NCBI GenBank assembly: GCA_031841125.1
Contig: CM063109.1
Location: forward strand, 5,494,321 to 5,558,320
Reading direction: 5' to 3'
Source of the DNA: Acanthococcus lagerstroemiae
Taxonomy: Eukaryota > Arthropoda > Insecta > Hemiptera > Eriococcidae
Length of the DNA: 64,000 nt
Below are positions 23,891-36,773 of this stretch, piece by piece (position 1 is the stretch's first letter; each line of letters begins with the position of its first letter). A program made the position numbers and the translations under genes. The notes under the pieces are model-generated. The model saw only the letters and a program-made list of their open reading frames with translations, ran no database searches and was not told where the DNA came from.

Positions 23891-24483
23891 TTAAAATAAA
23901 GAAAAATAAAAATAAAAAAGAACGCTAAATGAGAGAGAGAGGGTGAGAGAGAAAGAAGGAAAGAGAGGAATGATCACTTTTTGCCCAAGTATCCCATTCC
24001 CCGCGTGCACTGCGATCGCTACCCCGTCAGTGTCTAGTTTCTCATGGGGTGATGATCTTACACAGACCACGAAAACCCTGAAACTTCTCAAGGCTCGATA
24101 CAACTACATCAAGACCCATTTGGACTATATTAAGACTCATCAAGTCTTCATTTAGATACCTCAATTCTATTACAACTTGTGAATTATCGCTAAGACTACA
24201 AAGATTCGCCAGGTTTCCTCGAGACTCGTTGTAGCACAAGAGAAGAACCTAGAAATACTCTTTGTCAAAATCATCACGATCTCGTTAATCATGGTTGAGA
24301 CCCTCCTCACGACTTGCTAACACTTCTCAGGACCATGCTGAGACTCGTTCCGATTCATCCAGGCCGTATTATGACCATTTAAGACTTCGTACAGCTATTC
24401 TAAGACTTGCCAAGGAAAAGTCAAGCCCCGTTAAGATTCTACAAACACGTAGCCCTGGCAGGACAGCGCGAATCCTAAGCGAA

Positions 24484-24630
24484 GAGGCGAAATGGGGTTC
24501 CAGGCCAGCCTCGATGCATCCCTCTGGTCATTGATGCGATACTCGTCGAGTAGTTCCCGGGGCCAAAGGTGCGGTGTTTGGGGAGCCAATTTGGCATGCG
24601 TGTATCGCCATAAGCTCCACCAGTGGAAAA
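24484..24630. repeat. Conserved non-coding module, copy 1
   Basis: The series TGATGCGAT, then TAGTTCCCGGGGC, then GGCATGCGTG and ATCGCCATA, recurs at 50956-51055 (TGATGCGAT, TAGTTTCCGGGGC, GGCATGCGTG, ATCGCCATA). In copy 2 it lies just behind a Penelope-like reverse transcriptase relic, so it may be the tail of that element family. Confidence 0.55.
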
Positions 24631-24839
24631 CTATATATAAAGACTTTTCAAGACCATGTAAAGACTCGATAAGACGTTGATACTTTGCTCGGAATAATCA
24701 AGACTTGTTAAGCTCGTTCAGACTGACTCAGAACAATACGATGACTCGATTATGTTCGACTTAAGACTTGATTAAAAGTCTAAAAGATAGATCTGGGAGG
24801 GAGGAAGAAGGCGAGAGAAGCCAATTATTCTCACTGATT

Positions 24840-26250
24840 CCAAAAAACAATAGCTAACTGATTCAATTTTCCGTCAAATTTACAATCACTCTGATTTGGC
24901 GGCTTGTAACGTTTCCTAACTACGACTGACGGCGATCGAACGTCTGTTGCACACCCGAAGAGTGAAGAATTCAAGAACTCGATCTGCCTCTGGTAATGAT
25001 GGGCGAGTTTCACGAGCACTTGGCCGCGTATCAAGACTTGACATCCAAAGGAGTTGGTCGTCAACTCGATCCACACCGTGCCGCTGGTGGAAACGAGTAT
25101 AAAGTAATCTACACGAATCATAAAAATGTCCGCTTCACAGTTCGACGCGTGAGAGCTGAATTCGTTTTCAGTCACTTTTCCCAAGACCGCGCCGCCATCG
25201 TCGCCGATAACAAACGCGAAAGTCCGCAATTCCGCGCCAGCTGTCCGGTGCGATGCTCTCGTTTTGCTCGGCAGAAAATGAGCATAGAAATCGATTCGAG
25301 CGGTCTTTGCAGTTCGCCCGCCCGGTGCTTATCAGCTTTCACAATGGCGGAATCACTGTTTCAACCAACTACAAACCTGCAACAACTGCTACTGAAACCA
25401 GCGAACCTAATCATTTTTTCAGTGGAGAGACTCGCGTATACTCTCGTGTGGCATGCAGCGGAACATTGGACATACCAGCTATCGATTCACCTACACGGCG
25501 AGCCAAGCCGCAATTTTTGTTCCCACCATTTCGACATTCGACAGTCTCCTCAACTCACGAGAGACCGCCGAAGAAACTCCTACGACATTCGCAACCACTT
25601 CGGCTACATTCCGATCTCCGTTTGATACCGCAAATGACTCACTTGCTAGCCGCACACAAGTCCGGTGCGACTGAAGTAGATGCTTCCCAATTATTTGCAC
25701 TCTTTCGCCCCCTCCCCCTTTGAGAAATTGCAAACCAGTATGGAGCAAGAGCGCGGCCTTCTCGCTGCCACTTCTAGTAAACTTTGTACGCCACCATCCA
25801 GCGTCAATTTCTCGCATTTTCCCCCTCGAATCTGAAAGAGAAGAGATGAGGTGGGGAGGGTGACTATACTTCGACAATTAGAAACAGCTCAAACTCAAGT
25901 TTTCGGCAGGCAGTGTGACGGCAGTAAACAGCCGAGGGCATTTTGCGGTACCGAAAATAACTCCCCAGTTCGGAAAACCGTCGAGCTCATACTATCGGTA
26001 CCAAGACATTCGCTGATATGAGACGAAATTTTCACAGCGATTTGAAACCGGTTTACGGTTACTTCCAAGAGAGTCAATTTCAATCGAAATTTTCTCGCTT
26101 GTTCAGTAGCGACGGATACGATGGGGCGACTACAAAGGACTCCAAAGAAGTTACAACAAGCAAAAATAGCGATCTTCCGGGGGAGACACTACCATCCAGA
26201 ACACAAACTGCTTCGCTAACGGTATCATTTCTCGGACTACGATTCTATTA
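24840..26250. other. CpG-rich, stop-poor block
   Basis: Overlapping ORFs on both strands (up to 209 codons on plus at 24996-25625) arise from high CpG and few stops. No domain is recognisable and no frame stands out. It may be an intronic CpG-rich regulatory region, a promoter, or an unrecognised 5' exon. Confidence 0.35.
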
Positions 26251-27209
26251 AAAACGTTCATCCCATCCCCTTTCCACCAATGAAATCAGGAATCTGCACA
26301 ACCGGTAACGTAATCGTACACACTACACAGACACTAAATTTCACATTTAGCAAGTCCCAGTGCAAGAAAACTTCCATCTGAAATGTAGTTCACATTGTAT
26401 AAATTTTTGCTGATAGCTTTTCGTGGGGCCACAGTTAACCAAACATAAAAATTTCGGTTAACCCCCCCCCCATCCTCCTTCCACATGGAAGAAACATTTC
26501 TCTTTTTTCCAATTTAGCTTCCTGGATACTAGAATTGGTAACGTGACTTTTCAGACAACACTGTCAACACTGAGAAGAGATGGATGACCTCCATTACCCT
26601 ATCACCGAGGCTCTTTCAATCGAATTAGGAGAAGGGGCGTTAGGAAAACGAAAGATGGAGAGTACGATTAGTGGAGTACTACAGAAGAATTGCACTGCGA
26701 TTTGAAAGAGGAGTGAACGTGAGCTGTAGGATTGCCTATTACGAAGCAAATGAGAGGGTGATGGACTGAGAAGGGGGCTTCGGAGTGACAAACGGTAACA
26801 CGAATTGGTTAGAGGGGTCTGAATTTCGAAATTGCTAAGGGGGAGAACGAGAACTTCACTTAAGCAAGAGTCTGGGGCAGGGGTTGTACAGATAGATGGA
26901 AACAAATTTCCAATAGAAGTGAGACCATTTTTGGTTGCATATTTGAAAAAGGACGCAGGCCATTCGTTTCATACCGGCATTTTTATTCTTGCTGATAAGC
27001 AATATCTCAGGGGAAATTATTTTATGTTTTGGGATGGTACAACCCTCTCTGGGATCATTCTACATGTTGCAGAAACTTTTATATGAAGTCTGAGCAAAAT
27101 TGATTAAGGGTGACCTGCGCCTCACAGTAGTTGAAGTTCTTTTGAGAATTAACATTATTTTCAATAATTTGAGATTCCCACAAGAGTCTCTCCATGAGTC
27201 TAAACTTTA
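26251..27209. other. Gene-free stretch
   Basis: Contains a C run (26462-26471) and G/A-rich versus C/T-rich strand asymmetry at 26590-26900. No exon or element boundaries were recognised. Confidence 0.35.
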
Positions 27210-27575
27210 TCATTCGGTTCTAAGTGAGGGTTTCAAGGGCCACCGAATAGATTTGTGAAGTCCGATTCCCCTCCTCTCAACCCCTCAGGTACTATACGGG
27301 GCTAATCTATATTTATCCAAACTTCCAAGTTATTAACGATGATAGTGCGGAATTGTGGATCACAAAAACCAATTTTGGGATCCTATCCTCCTCCCTCCAA
27401 CCCGTCAGACGTCCCAGGAATCTAATCTTCAATTACTCCAATTTTCAAGTTCTTTGCATTGAAAACAGGATTATGTGGGTCGCTGAATTCATTTCGGGAG
27501 TCTTTTTCCGCCTTCCTTCGGCCCTTTTGACTTCACAGGGGACGAGAATTGAATTTTAAAAATTAAAATGAAATT
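27210..27575. repeat. Three-unit tandem repeat, about 120 bp period
   Basis: Units begin near 27225, 27343 and 27468. Shared landmarks in order are ATTTGTGAAGTC / TTGTGGATCACA / TATGTGGGTCGC, then CCTCCTCTCAACCCCTCAGG / CCTCCCTCCAACCCGTCAGA / CTTCCTTCGGCCCTTTTGA, and then (first two units) CAAACTTCCAAGTT / CAATTTTCAAGTT. Divergence between units is considerable. Confidence 0.65.
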
Positions 27576-28828
27576 ATTCAATGTCAGCCGGCAGTGGATC
27601 CGTCTGGCGGTAGGAAAAGAACACCAGAAATGAATTCCACGACTTGCTAGCCTTGTATTCATTGTGTGTGTGTGTGGGGGGGTGGGTTGGAAAATTGAAG
27701 TAATCGTGGAGGAGGGGGGTGGTGGTTCGTTGTTGCTCTTGAAGAGCTGTTAGGACTTCAGAAATAGGTTCAGTGACCTATAAAACTCTGTTATGAACAT
27801 AAATTGGGCCAAGTGATACTTACGACCCCTGTAGCAGAGCTCTGGAAACTTCTATATAGCGTGTGTAGCAAGTAGTATACATGGCAACACCAGGGAAATT
27901 TCGTATGTAGCTTTGCTACTGCTATACACGTCAAATCCTATGGAAATTAGCGATTTTTTTTTCACTACACATGGGAATATGAAAAGTTGCCGGCCCTGCC
28001 CTGTAGCACCCAAGGGCTTGGGGGAAAGAGGAAAGGACCTCACAAACGGACTCAGCTACATTAAAACCCTGATCTGAAAAATAAACAATTTTTGGACTCA
28101 TACAGAGGAGCTACAGTTACGTGAGAAACTCAATTTCTCAAAAACAATGTCCATTCTCATAAAAACTTCAACCACTTTTGAAGCAGGGGTTACCAACCGA
28201 TTTTGCTTAATCTTTGCAGATAGGTTTACAAATATGTAGAAGAGATTTGATTGAAACTTTCACGAAAAATCAGGACTGGAAAATTAAGACCATCTTACAC
28301 AAGACAATTCCATTTATTGGGTTGATTCTGACTGAAATATTCAATTCAAATGTGCAATTCTAATAGTGATGGTCTGCTCAGGAGCAATCTGTTATTTAAG
28401 AGGAGGTTAGCGGAAATAGCAAGTTTCGTTATGTACTACACATTCCTTCACAAACCCTGTTCCCTGCTCTTTTGCTCTTTTTGATTCATAGCGAACGTTC
28501 TTTGAATACTCGTTCTCATCCTGCTCGTGTCACTCGTTCATTCTTCATGTTAATTTCTATGAATTGTTGAATAGAGCAGGAATATAACCTACTTCCTGAG
28601 CCATAACTGGACACAGAGAGACAGATAACGAACATAGCTGAAGGAGCAACCTAGCAGTTTGATAGCAACAGCAGGTTAAAAGAGCAGATATTCAAAAAGA
28701 ACAAGAGCAAGAACAGGTTGGGTAAAATAGCAACTTCGATCAACACTAAAATTCTAGACGAAACACCGAGGCATCACGAGCGAGTGTTGGTTACATTTTA
28801 CGGCACCTCAAGAAGGACATTTTGATTA
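27576..28828. other. Gene-free stretch
   Basis: A short (GT)n run at 27662 and G-rich tracts are the only features seen. Confidence 0.35.
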
Positions 28829-28906
28829 TGAGGAGTTATCTGTCGAAAGGGCGCTCACGTATGTGATTCCCATATGTCAAGCGTTCTTTTGACAGATAAC
28901 TCCTCA
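28829..28906. mobile_element. Short fold-back element
   Basis: The 78-bp palindrome has arms TGAGGAGTTATCTGTCGAAAG and the near-perfect complement ending at 28906. A 28-36 bp loop separates the arms. It could be a MITE or an isolated hairpin; no target duplication is evident. Confidence 0.55.
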
Positions 28907-29599
28907 CATGTAGTTTCGTTTCCTCGGATCGTACCAAAATAACCAGCTCACATTTTTCTTGATAGCAGGCAGACAAAATTGTTTAACAACCGAAGTTTCA
29001 GCGAAGAAATATCCTTTTCTGACACAATTGATAAGTTACAACGCCCTCTCGCTAAGCCCTTCCAGAACATATATTTCAATAGTACTCGAACATACATGAC
29101 TTCCAATTCATCTTTTCTCAAGTTATTTCGAAGGAACTTACAGTAAACTGCGGCATTTCAACTAAATACACTGCTTAAAAAATCCTAGACTAATAAAAAG
29201 GAACACGCCAACCTCTTTTGTATCTGCATTCAGAATTACAGCGTCCGCATACCTAGCAAGCACTGCTTCGTATCATTCTGATAAGTCTTATGGACATACT
29301 CTGTTTACAAAACCGAAGTTTGAACATCGTTCGGGATGTCCGAAGTCCAAAATTAGAACGTGGCATGCTTCTTTTTGCGGTTAAACCAATAATTCGATCA
29401 TTTAACGACGCTTAGTATTATCCAGTATCCCATTACATCAAATGTGCATTTGCATCGACATTTTCGAGCGAGATAAATGAAGTTCAAGAAATCACAGATT
29501 TTCCACAAAAATTAAAACCACGTTCCAACTGAATACAGATATTGTCTGAGAAGGTCTACGAAAAAAAAAAGGATTTCGATTTAGTAATACGTGCAGCCT

Positions 29600-32500
29600 G
29601 ATTCAAGAACACAAGTTGAAATTACGAGATTAACTCGTTTTATTTTGTTCAGTTCCTCAAATTTATAAAATTATTTTCGTATACCAACATCATCATCTAC
29701 ATCCTACAAGCAACATAAGTTTAGAAAGCATTCATGATCAGTAAAATTAAACTCCTAATCTTGTCATTTCGCATCGAAATGCAATTTTGAACACAAAATT
29801 AACCTCAAAATCAATACTCACAGGAGTAAGTGGAAAAGAATGAATAACAGCATAAGCAATACAAGTTCAAAACAGAATAACTCAAGACTGAACGTGAACG
29901 AATGAAAGGTGGTATCGAGAATAGAGCCACAAGCTGCTCTTCAATCTTTACTTACAAGAAAAGTCAAGTTTCTTGTCAACTCGATCAATATTTCAAAAAG
30001 TTTCATTGACACTAAGACACCAAATTTACCATTAGAAAATCCAGAATCTCTTCAAGCTCTCTCGCATAAATTAATTTCAACTTTCACATGACAGTTATTT
30101 ATAAGTACATAATTTGATTTGGTTATAGAATCATCTCCTGCAAACCACGCTTCAGCAAATTCATGACAGCTTCGACATGTCCAAACTTCAAATTGATAAT
30201 AATCAGTCGAACACGCTAGCTCACTCTAACCGGCTAAATCGGTAAGTTAAGTTGGTAACATGCTACCAAAATGACAGGAGCTCTACTTTCAACCTTTGGT
30301 TAACTGAGACAACAGCCTAACTACTGAGTCTTAGACACGGTCAAAACTGGTGATGTTAGCAAACAGGAATATTAATAATTACATTCTTCAATGTATTCGC
30401 AGTTCATCAACAGAAAATTAAAGTGCATAAATTACATTTACAATGGCTTTGAAGTATTTCAGGCTAAATGAAGTTTTTCATACCACAGATACACACTTCT
30501 TAACTGATCTTTCAGCAATAAAAAGTCACTTTGTAACTAATTCGTTGCCCCTCTACTGCACATCATTTTCCTCTTTCAGAACCAATCTTAAAGATTAAGT
30601 TCAGAACAAATTTCTAAATTTACAATTTGAAAACTCAAAATTTGCCTTCCAGCTCTCTCTCGCTGACACCAATAAACTCAACTTTTCACTCATGAGGTAA
30701 GAAATTCTAGCTTCAAATAGAAAATCTTGCCTTCAAGAATCATCTGGAAACAAATTTTTCGGCTGTTCCAACACAGTCAGTTTTTTTCAAAAAGCTCTCA
30801 CCCTATCAATTGTTGGTTAATGTGTTACTCGAAACGAAATTCAAAATTAGAATTTAACCCTTTGGACAAGCTGAATCCTGAACATTTTCTTCACAGGTAT
30901 ATACTGCTAAGTAGTTTCATCCCAGAGACACAGAACTGAGATTTTCACCGGGGCATCTGATGACACCTTTCCTCTCCTTCATAAAGGTTTAGAATCGACC
31001 ACCATTGTAAAAGATCAGTCAACAACTAGGAAATTTGATAAGGTAAGGAAAATCATATTTTGTCCCCGCATTGTTGAAAAAATCAAGAATTCTCCCCCAT
31101 CTTACAAAAGTGATTTGGATGTCCCTAGTCTTCACAATTCCAACGTTCCCATTAGATGCCAAGTTCTGGATTTAAATTCAGAATTTTTCCTCCGGGACAA
31201 TTTTAAAACGAATCCATCTGCTATTCTATCAAGAATTGTATACATGCGACAAAATCTAGAATTTCAAATTCGTAATTCTTCTTCCATTGCTTTAAATGTC
31301 AAACGAGTGACACGAAACTCAAAATCAATCTCGAATCTAAACCTCAGGATATTTCAAAATACACATGTCTGCTTTTTTTTCTCAGTTTCTTTCCACACAG
31401 CAGTATCGTCGCCTTCATCACGTAGGATACATATTCAAACATTTACATCTTAAATGCATTTCAGCATTCAGGATTCACAGCTTGAACCCAAGTTTTCTTC
31501 TAATACTCTTCCTAAAGCAAATAAAATCTAGCTGTCACATTAAATTCAATCACAATTTGAATCAAAAGTATCTTCTTCAAGCGGGTCAACAAATTCTTCA
31601 AATTAATGTGTTCACAACTCACATCAGAAAATGTACCAAACTTAGGTTTCGAATCCAGCTTCCTCTTCTCATGCTCACTCTTGAGCCAATTTATTATTGA
31701 CACTTTAGTACTCGCACACTCATCTGCTGTTTCATTGCTGCCTCGAGCGTAGGATTCTCCACTAACTTAGTTGCACATGAATACACTAACAAAATTTACA
31801 ATGTCACCAAAAATTTACTCCCTCTTGTTCAAGCGGTGTACCTCCACTCTCAAAACAGTGCACCTCAGAGATAGATATCTAATCCTGGACATATTTTCCA
31901 AAAAATATTTCAATTTCCATCTACAGATACAACATCAGCGATTGATGTCTTCTACACTTGCTTTGTGTTCAAAGATCAGGAGATACAAAACTGCATTCAA
32001 ATTTGGAATTAATTCATCTACTGTTCAGCTACAAAAACTATAATCCATTATTTTCTTCTAGAGCTTTCTTCAAAACAAATTACTGTACTCACACTTCCAA
32101 AATGGAGACACACTATCTTACCAAACTTGTTTTCTCAAAATATTTCCAAAAAGAATTCATAGGCTGGCTGAAAAGTGAGATTCATAATGAGAATCTTCTT
32201 CACATTTCCACACATTGCAGGCACTCCGTCTTCATACTTAGGCTCCCAAGTTCAGAAACTGCCTGAAAAAAAAACAGCCTTACCCAAGGTCTCAAAATCT
32301 GCCTCCATTCCTACCTCTACATAAATCAAAATTCACATTCTGAATCAAACATTCTAGAATACAATGATTCAGCAACTCTCATATCGTGGAGTAGATACAA
32401 AATCCTAAATTTGATTCCAGGTGTTCCTCATGTTACAACAGCAGAAAATCCAGATCTACACAAACGAGACAAGTTTCTCCATCAGAAATCAGAATGTTCT

Positions 32501-33400
32501 TTCGAAGGTCTTTGCCCAAAGAATAGTATTCTATTCTCTTACTGGTTGAACTTCGATACACTTACTCGAGACAAACTTGCACGTTCAAGTTTGGCAAGCC
32601 TGGATATGTTTTTCAAAAGACAGCTCTACTTTCGTCCAGAGACAGTATTCGAAATCAATGTCTTCTTCACAACTCACCCTTCACACAACAGGAGACATAC
32701 CATTTTGAATTCGCATCCTGAAAGCCTTTGAGAATTCATAAACACAACGAACTTTTGTTGTTCTACTACTTTTATACACAGGAAATGAAATTCAGAATTA
32801 AAATCCGGAACCTTCTTCACAGCTCCTCTTAACACGCCACAGCAGTTTCACCTTCACACCTACATTTCAAATAATTTTACGTTTATATTCATACATTCCC
32901 AGAGTATCCATGCACGAATTTTTCAACTCACTACCAGCTACAACCCAAAATAAATCGCAATCCGGTCTGAATGAAACTTGATTTTGTACTATCAACTCAT
33001 AACTCTCACAACACAGCACATAAATACACAATTCTAAATGTGACTCCAGAAACAGTTCTTCACACTTGTACTAAACTCGAATTCCACACAGACGATACAA
33101 AGTTCACTCTCAATTCAGAATCTTCCTTTCCAGTTCAATCCCACACAAATTCTCCGGAAGCACCGATCATTCTAGACTACCAATGGTACAAAATTTAGAA
33201 ATTTCGATTCCAAATCTTCTCACGCCTACTCTCGACAAATGCATCATCGATACCCTTTCTCAGAAGAAAAAATCTTAACAGTCTGAACTCGGATGTACTC
33301 GAAGCCCATCATCATCTACATAGTTCTCTACAGTCTAGCCAATACCATCTCATAGGACTTTAATGTGAGGTTCATCCTCAGTCCACACACCTGGCTCGAC
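29600..33400. repeat. C-rich, G-poor degenerate tandem array
   Basis: The plus strand is depleted in G. Motifs such as GAATCTTCTTCACA, AAATTCAGAAT, CTTCTTCACAACTCAC and CACACAACA recur every 60-100 bp (for example 32190, 32660, 32795, 33050). The bias opens several frames of 60-110 codons on the plus strand, but their translations share the repeat words and have no protein features. The array ends about 100 bp before the Osa splice donor, so it fills the adjacent part of that intron. Confidence 0.5.
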
Positions 33401-33508
33401 AAACTTTTCTTAAATCTGAATAACAAGTTCTGACCAGGGCATGGATACAAGAACCGATTCTCACCCCGATCTGCTCTAGTCTAGTTAACAAATAATAAAG
33501 TTACTCAC

Positions 33509-34366
33509 CGGCATTTGATTCCTGTATCCAACGTTGGACTGATTCATATACGGTGCCATGGGCCGCGTATTCCAGCCATGATTGAATGGCGCTCCCTGAG
33601 GAGTTTCATTTGGTTTCTGATTAGCGTACTCGTAGTTATTTTGATACCTGTGCACAGGATTCGACGACTGCAGCAGCTGATTTAGGGTCGGCGTCGGCCC
33701 CATTTGTTGGGATATACTCTGGCCGGACATGGGGAATCTTTGAGGACCGTGCGGATTGAAATTGCCAGCGTGCGCGTTTAAATGGGGGCCGACAGGACGT
33801 ATGGGGCCGGGTCCGGGCTTCGAATTTGGAAACGGATGCCTAATGTTACCGAACTGGTTACCTATCGAATTCTGGTGTATATTATTAGTATTACTATTAC
33901 AATTACTGCCTGCGCTGCCGTCGGCGCTGTTCATTTGCACCGGATTTGAACCATGCTCCGGGTGCGTGAAATTATTTCTAGGGGAAAATGGTAAATTGTA
34001 GTTTTGTACATTCGGTCCAGCAGCCGTTTCTGGTAACCCTTTATTATAACCAACTTCATTGCCTCCATTATCTACATTCTGTAGATAAGCTTTCTCTGAG
34101 TTGTGTTTGGCATTCAACTCATCGTTTTGCTCATGTTGCATAGGAGGACCGATATTCGAATCCGGCCTGTACTGGCTCATATCTACGTTGTAATTGTGAG
34201 CGGAGTATTTCGTTTTGCTGGATGTTTCGGATCCTACGCTACCCGATCTAGCCCCGTTCTTCTCGGTACCATTCTGCAACGGATTATTACCTATCTCCGA
34301 TGATTTCTCTAGTAAATGTTCACGATTCGTTTCATTTAACTGCGATTCAGCTTGTGTTGCAGCCAT
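33509..34366 (-). CDS. osa: ARID1/Osa (BAF250) first coding exon
   Basis: This exon encodes the first 286 residues of a subunit of the SWI/SNF (BAF/BAP) chromatin-remodelling complex, a nuclear protein. The ATG at 34366 has a strong context (AAAATGG). The exon ends after Met-Pro at a consensus donor (GTGAGT, 33508-33503) in phase 0. Reading on into the intron adds a few spurious residues. The sequence is low in complexity and rich in Asn, Pro, Gly and Gln, as expected for the disordered N-terminus of ARID1 proteins. The recognisable block is GPTPTLNQLLQSSNP at residues 223-237, matching the conserved PT(P/M)xNQLL segment of ARID1A/B and Osa. The DNA-binding ARID domain and the C-terminal BAF250 domain lie in later exons that were not found, so the intron may run to the left edge of the window. 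The identification rests on one conserved block plus composition. Confidence 0.75.
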
Positions 34367-34900
34367 TTTACGAACGGCTGCAAAAGCAGTCACTGAACCG
34401 CTTTCTTAAATACATCCAGCGTTTGTTTACGTTATACCGAAACTGTGTGCAAACCACTTCACTAAAAAACATACTTGTAACATCACTTGATATTATATTC
34501 ACCACTGCTATCATGTAAAACTACGCGACGCAAATGACGCACGAACATCCGAATAGAAATCGCCATTGTCACAGATTTTATGAACATAAAACTCAGGTGA
34601 ATTTTTTCTCGCATTCACGTAGATCGGTTGTTGTTGGCCCAATACGAAATGAAAGGAGGTTAGGATGGAAGGTTAATATGTATACATCCGCGTCTTTCAG
34701 AAGAATTTCTAACTTGTTCGATTCAATATACGATCAAAACCGATAAAAGTTATTTACAACGAATAACCGAAACTTTATACTTACTATTAAACGCGAACGG
34801 ATTCTCAAGTTCGATATAACGAAATAAATGGCGAACAAAGAACTATGTTTCCAGTGAACAGTGAACACGGTAAAGTTGGTAATCCGAACGTTGGTACAGT
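34367..34900 (-). promoter_or_regulatory. Probable 5' leader and promoter region of osa
   Basis: The region directly upstream of the osa ATG keeps scattered CpG and has no competing gene. The 5' leader and transcription start should lie here unless a further 5' exon exists. No TATA box or initiator was identified with confidence. Confidence 0.3.
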
Positions 34901-35826
34901 GCCTCAACATACGAGGAAAAAATGGGCAAAATGAGGCATTTTACCCGCCTGATATAATTTTTAGGCTTCGAGTTCGTACAGATAACCAACGCAGAGTATA
35001 GTTTGAACATCAAAAACGTCATTCAACAGTCTGAATATAGGATTTTAAGGTCCGTTTTGATTCTCAGATCAGATTGTACCTTCTTGTCAAAGCGAAACAT
35101 GAAGAATGAAGATCAACGAAGAAAAAAAAACTTGATTTCCCGAACTCAAATAATTTTTTATTCATTTATAAAATAAAAAACGTAGAACATAGCAAAGAAT
35201 TCGCCCTTCTGCTCTATAGGTGTACATTCAGAAATTTTTATTTCGAAAACTGATGAAAGTATTACACGATCTATTGATGAACAGACATAATTTATCATCG
35301 ATGATGTCTCATCGTCAGTTAATTTCAAAATAATTACAGGACAAACATACAGGCGTTAATAAACTCGATTTAACCGGCCCACTAATGTTATACTTCAAAC
35401 CACTGTAACTCCGGTTACTTTTGTATTTTCAGACATCTTCTGCATAATCTGACGCAAGCGAGGCAGACTGAACTGCAGTAATCTTTTAGTCTTTCAGATT
35501 CAAGTAATAAAGCTAAAGAATGAAAAACGGGGTGATATTTATAATAGAAAAGCTTACTTAATTAAGTAATTTTAAAGTATAAAATGAATATGAACGAGTA
35601 GTTATTTTCCGAAAGTATGTCAAGTAACAACAGTTGAGCTGGAAAGTGGGTGAGCGTTAAAAACTTGGGAATTGAAATTTAATTTATGTATATCAAGTTA
35701 TCAGTCTTTTTCAACACATGAAATGTAGAATAGTCAGCTACAAAACTGGCATTATTTATTTTAGAATATCGATACTGGAGGTCTGTAGCTTCAACGCTAT
35801 CTGCATTAATATTGATAGTCTTATGT
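34901..35826. other. Intergenic stretch
   Basis: AT-rich with no recognisable features. It separates osa from the MITE at 35835 and from jagunal, which is on the same strand. Confidence 0.35.
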
Positions 35827-35834
35827 ACTGTAAA

Positions 35835-36064
35835 CAAAGCCGAATTTAAGATTTCGTGGCGCTGGGGCCCAGGGAGATGTGGAGGCCCCAAAGTGTCAAG
35901 ATACCCCCCCCCCCCACAGTTCAAAATTACAAGTAAAAATAATTCGAAGTACACATAAAGTATGAACAACATATATTTGTAATAACGACACTTTCATGAC
36001 TTTTGTGAAGGCCCCTAATTTCTGAAGGCCCGGGGCCCTGGGCCCCACCCTAAATCCGGCCCTG
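35835..36064. mobile_element. hAT-type MITE (CAGGGCCGGATTTA family)
   Basis: The right end, read inwards on the minus strand, is CAGGGCCGGATTTAGGGTG, a terminal repeat very common in animal hAT elements. The left end CAAAGCCGAATTTA is a worn copy. The flanks actgtaaa (35827-35834) and attgtaaa (36065-36072) form an 8-bp target duplication with one mismatch. The 230-bp interior has a long C run and no ORF of its own. Confidence 0.75.
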
Positions 36065-36305
36065 ATTGTAAACGATGGTAACTCTCAAACCATAAATTTA
36101 CAGATGATAAGATCGTTCTGTCTAATAACTTGGATTATGTGTTATAACAAAATTCATCACAAAAAGAACAAAACACACTCAGTTGGGGTAATGGGAAATG
36201 ACAGTCCAGCATTTAGTTCAGCAAGCTAATCTGTAATGAAAACAATTTGAGAAAAATAAGGTTTACTACTATTTATCGTTAGGCAGTCAATGTTCAACTG
36301 AAACA

Positions 36306-36306
36306 C

Positions 36307-36349
<43 letters not shown>

Positions 36350-36355
36350 AAAATA
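36306..36355. repeat. (AAT)n microsatellite
   Basis: About 16 AAT units, interrupted towards the 3' end by GAT variants. Confidence 0.9.
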
Positions 36356-36685
36356 AAGAGAAAGACCGCTTTATTATACCTTTTTTTTTATTCTTCTTCT
36401 TTATTTATTTTTTAAATATATATTACGTAGCTCAATAGATTCGATTTACAGGGATAAGTTATAACAGAAGAACTTATAGACCATTACATAATTTACCATA
36501 TTTAAAATCTAGATTGAGGTAAGTTACTCCATCTAATCAGTCCATGACTCTCCTACAACAACTCGTAAGTTAATTCATTTATAGCTCAAGAAAAAGATGG
36601 CCTCAATCCACTTTTGGTTATTTCATGCTTGCTGGTCATTAGATGTGAATATACAAATAGCAAATAATGTTCACACGAACGACAT

Positions 36686-36773
36686 AATAGATTTATGGTT
36701 CTGGGTAGTTGAAACTCATACTAATTGACAATAGATTTATGGTTCTGCGTACTTGAAACTCTTCCTAATTGAC
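36686..36773. repeat. 44-bp tandem duplication
   Basis: Two adjacent 44-bp units (36686-36729 and 36730-36773) begin AATAGATTTATGGTTCTG and differ at only a few positions, so the duplication is recent relative to its surroundings. Confidence 0.85.

Larger units (their letters stand above)
23390..24780. repeat. Degenerate AAGACTC/AAGACTT array
   Basis: AAGACTTG, TTAAGACT, AGACTCGT and AGACTCATT words recur irregularly, as at 4.98-6.66 kb. The array is interrupted by a possible LINE tail (23749-23890) and by the conserved module at 24484-24630. Confidence 0.55.

Noticed and set aside
24996..25625. 209-codon plus-strand ORF
   Set aside because: It lies in a CpG-rich, stop-poor block where other frames on both strands are open too. 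There is no recognisable domain and the composition follows the DNA.
33485..33508. Extension of the osa exon to the ORF stop
   Set aside because: The GTGAGT donor at 33508-33503 ends the exon; the following codons are intronic.
34367..34393. Upstream GTG codon as the osa start
   Set aside because: The in-frame ATG at 34366 has a strong context; eukaryotic nuclear genes seldom start at GTG.
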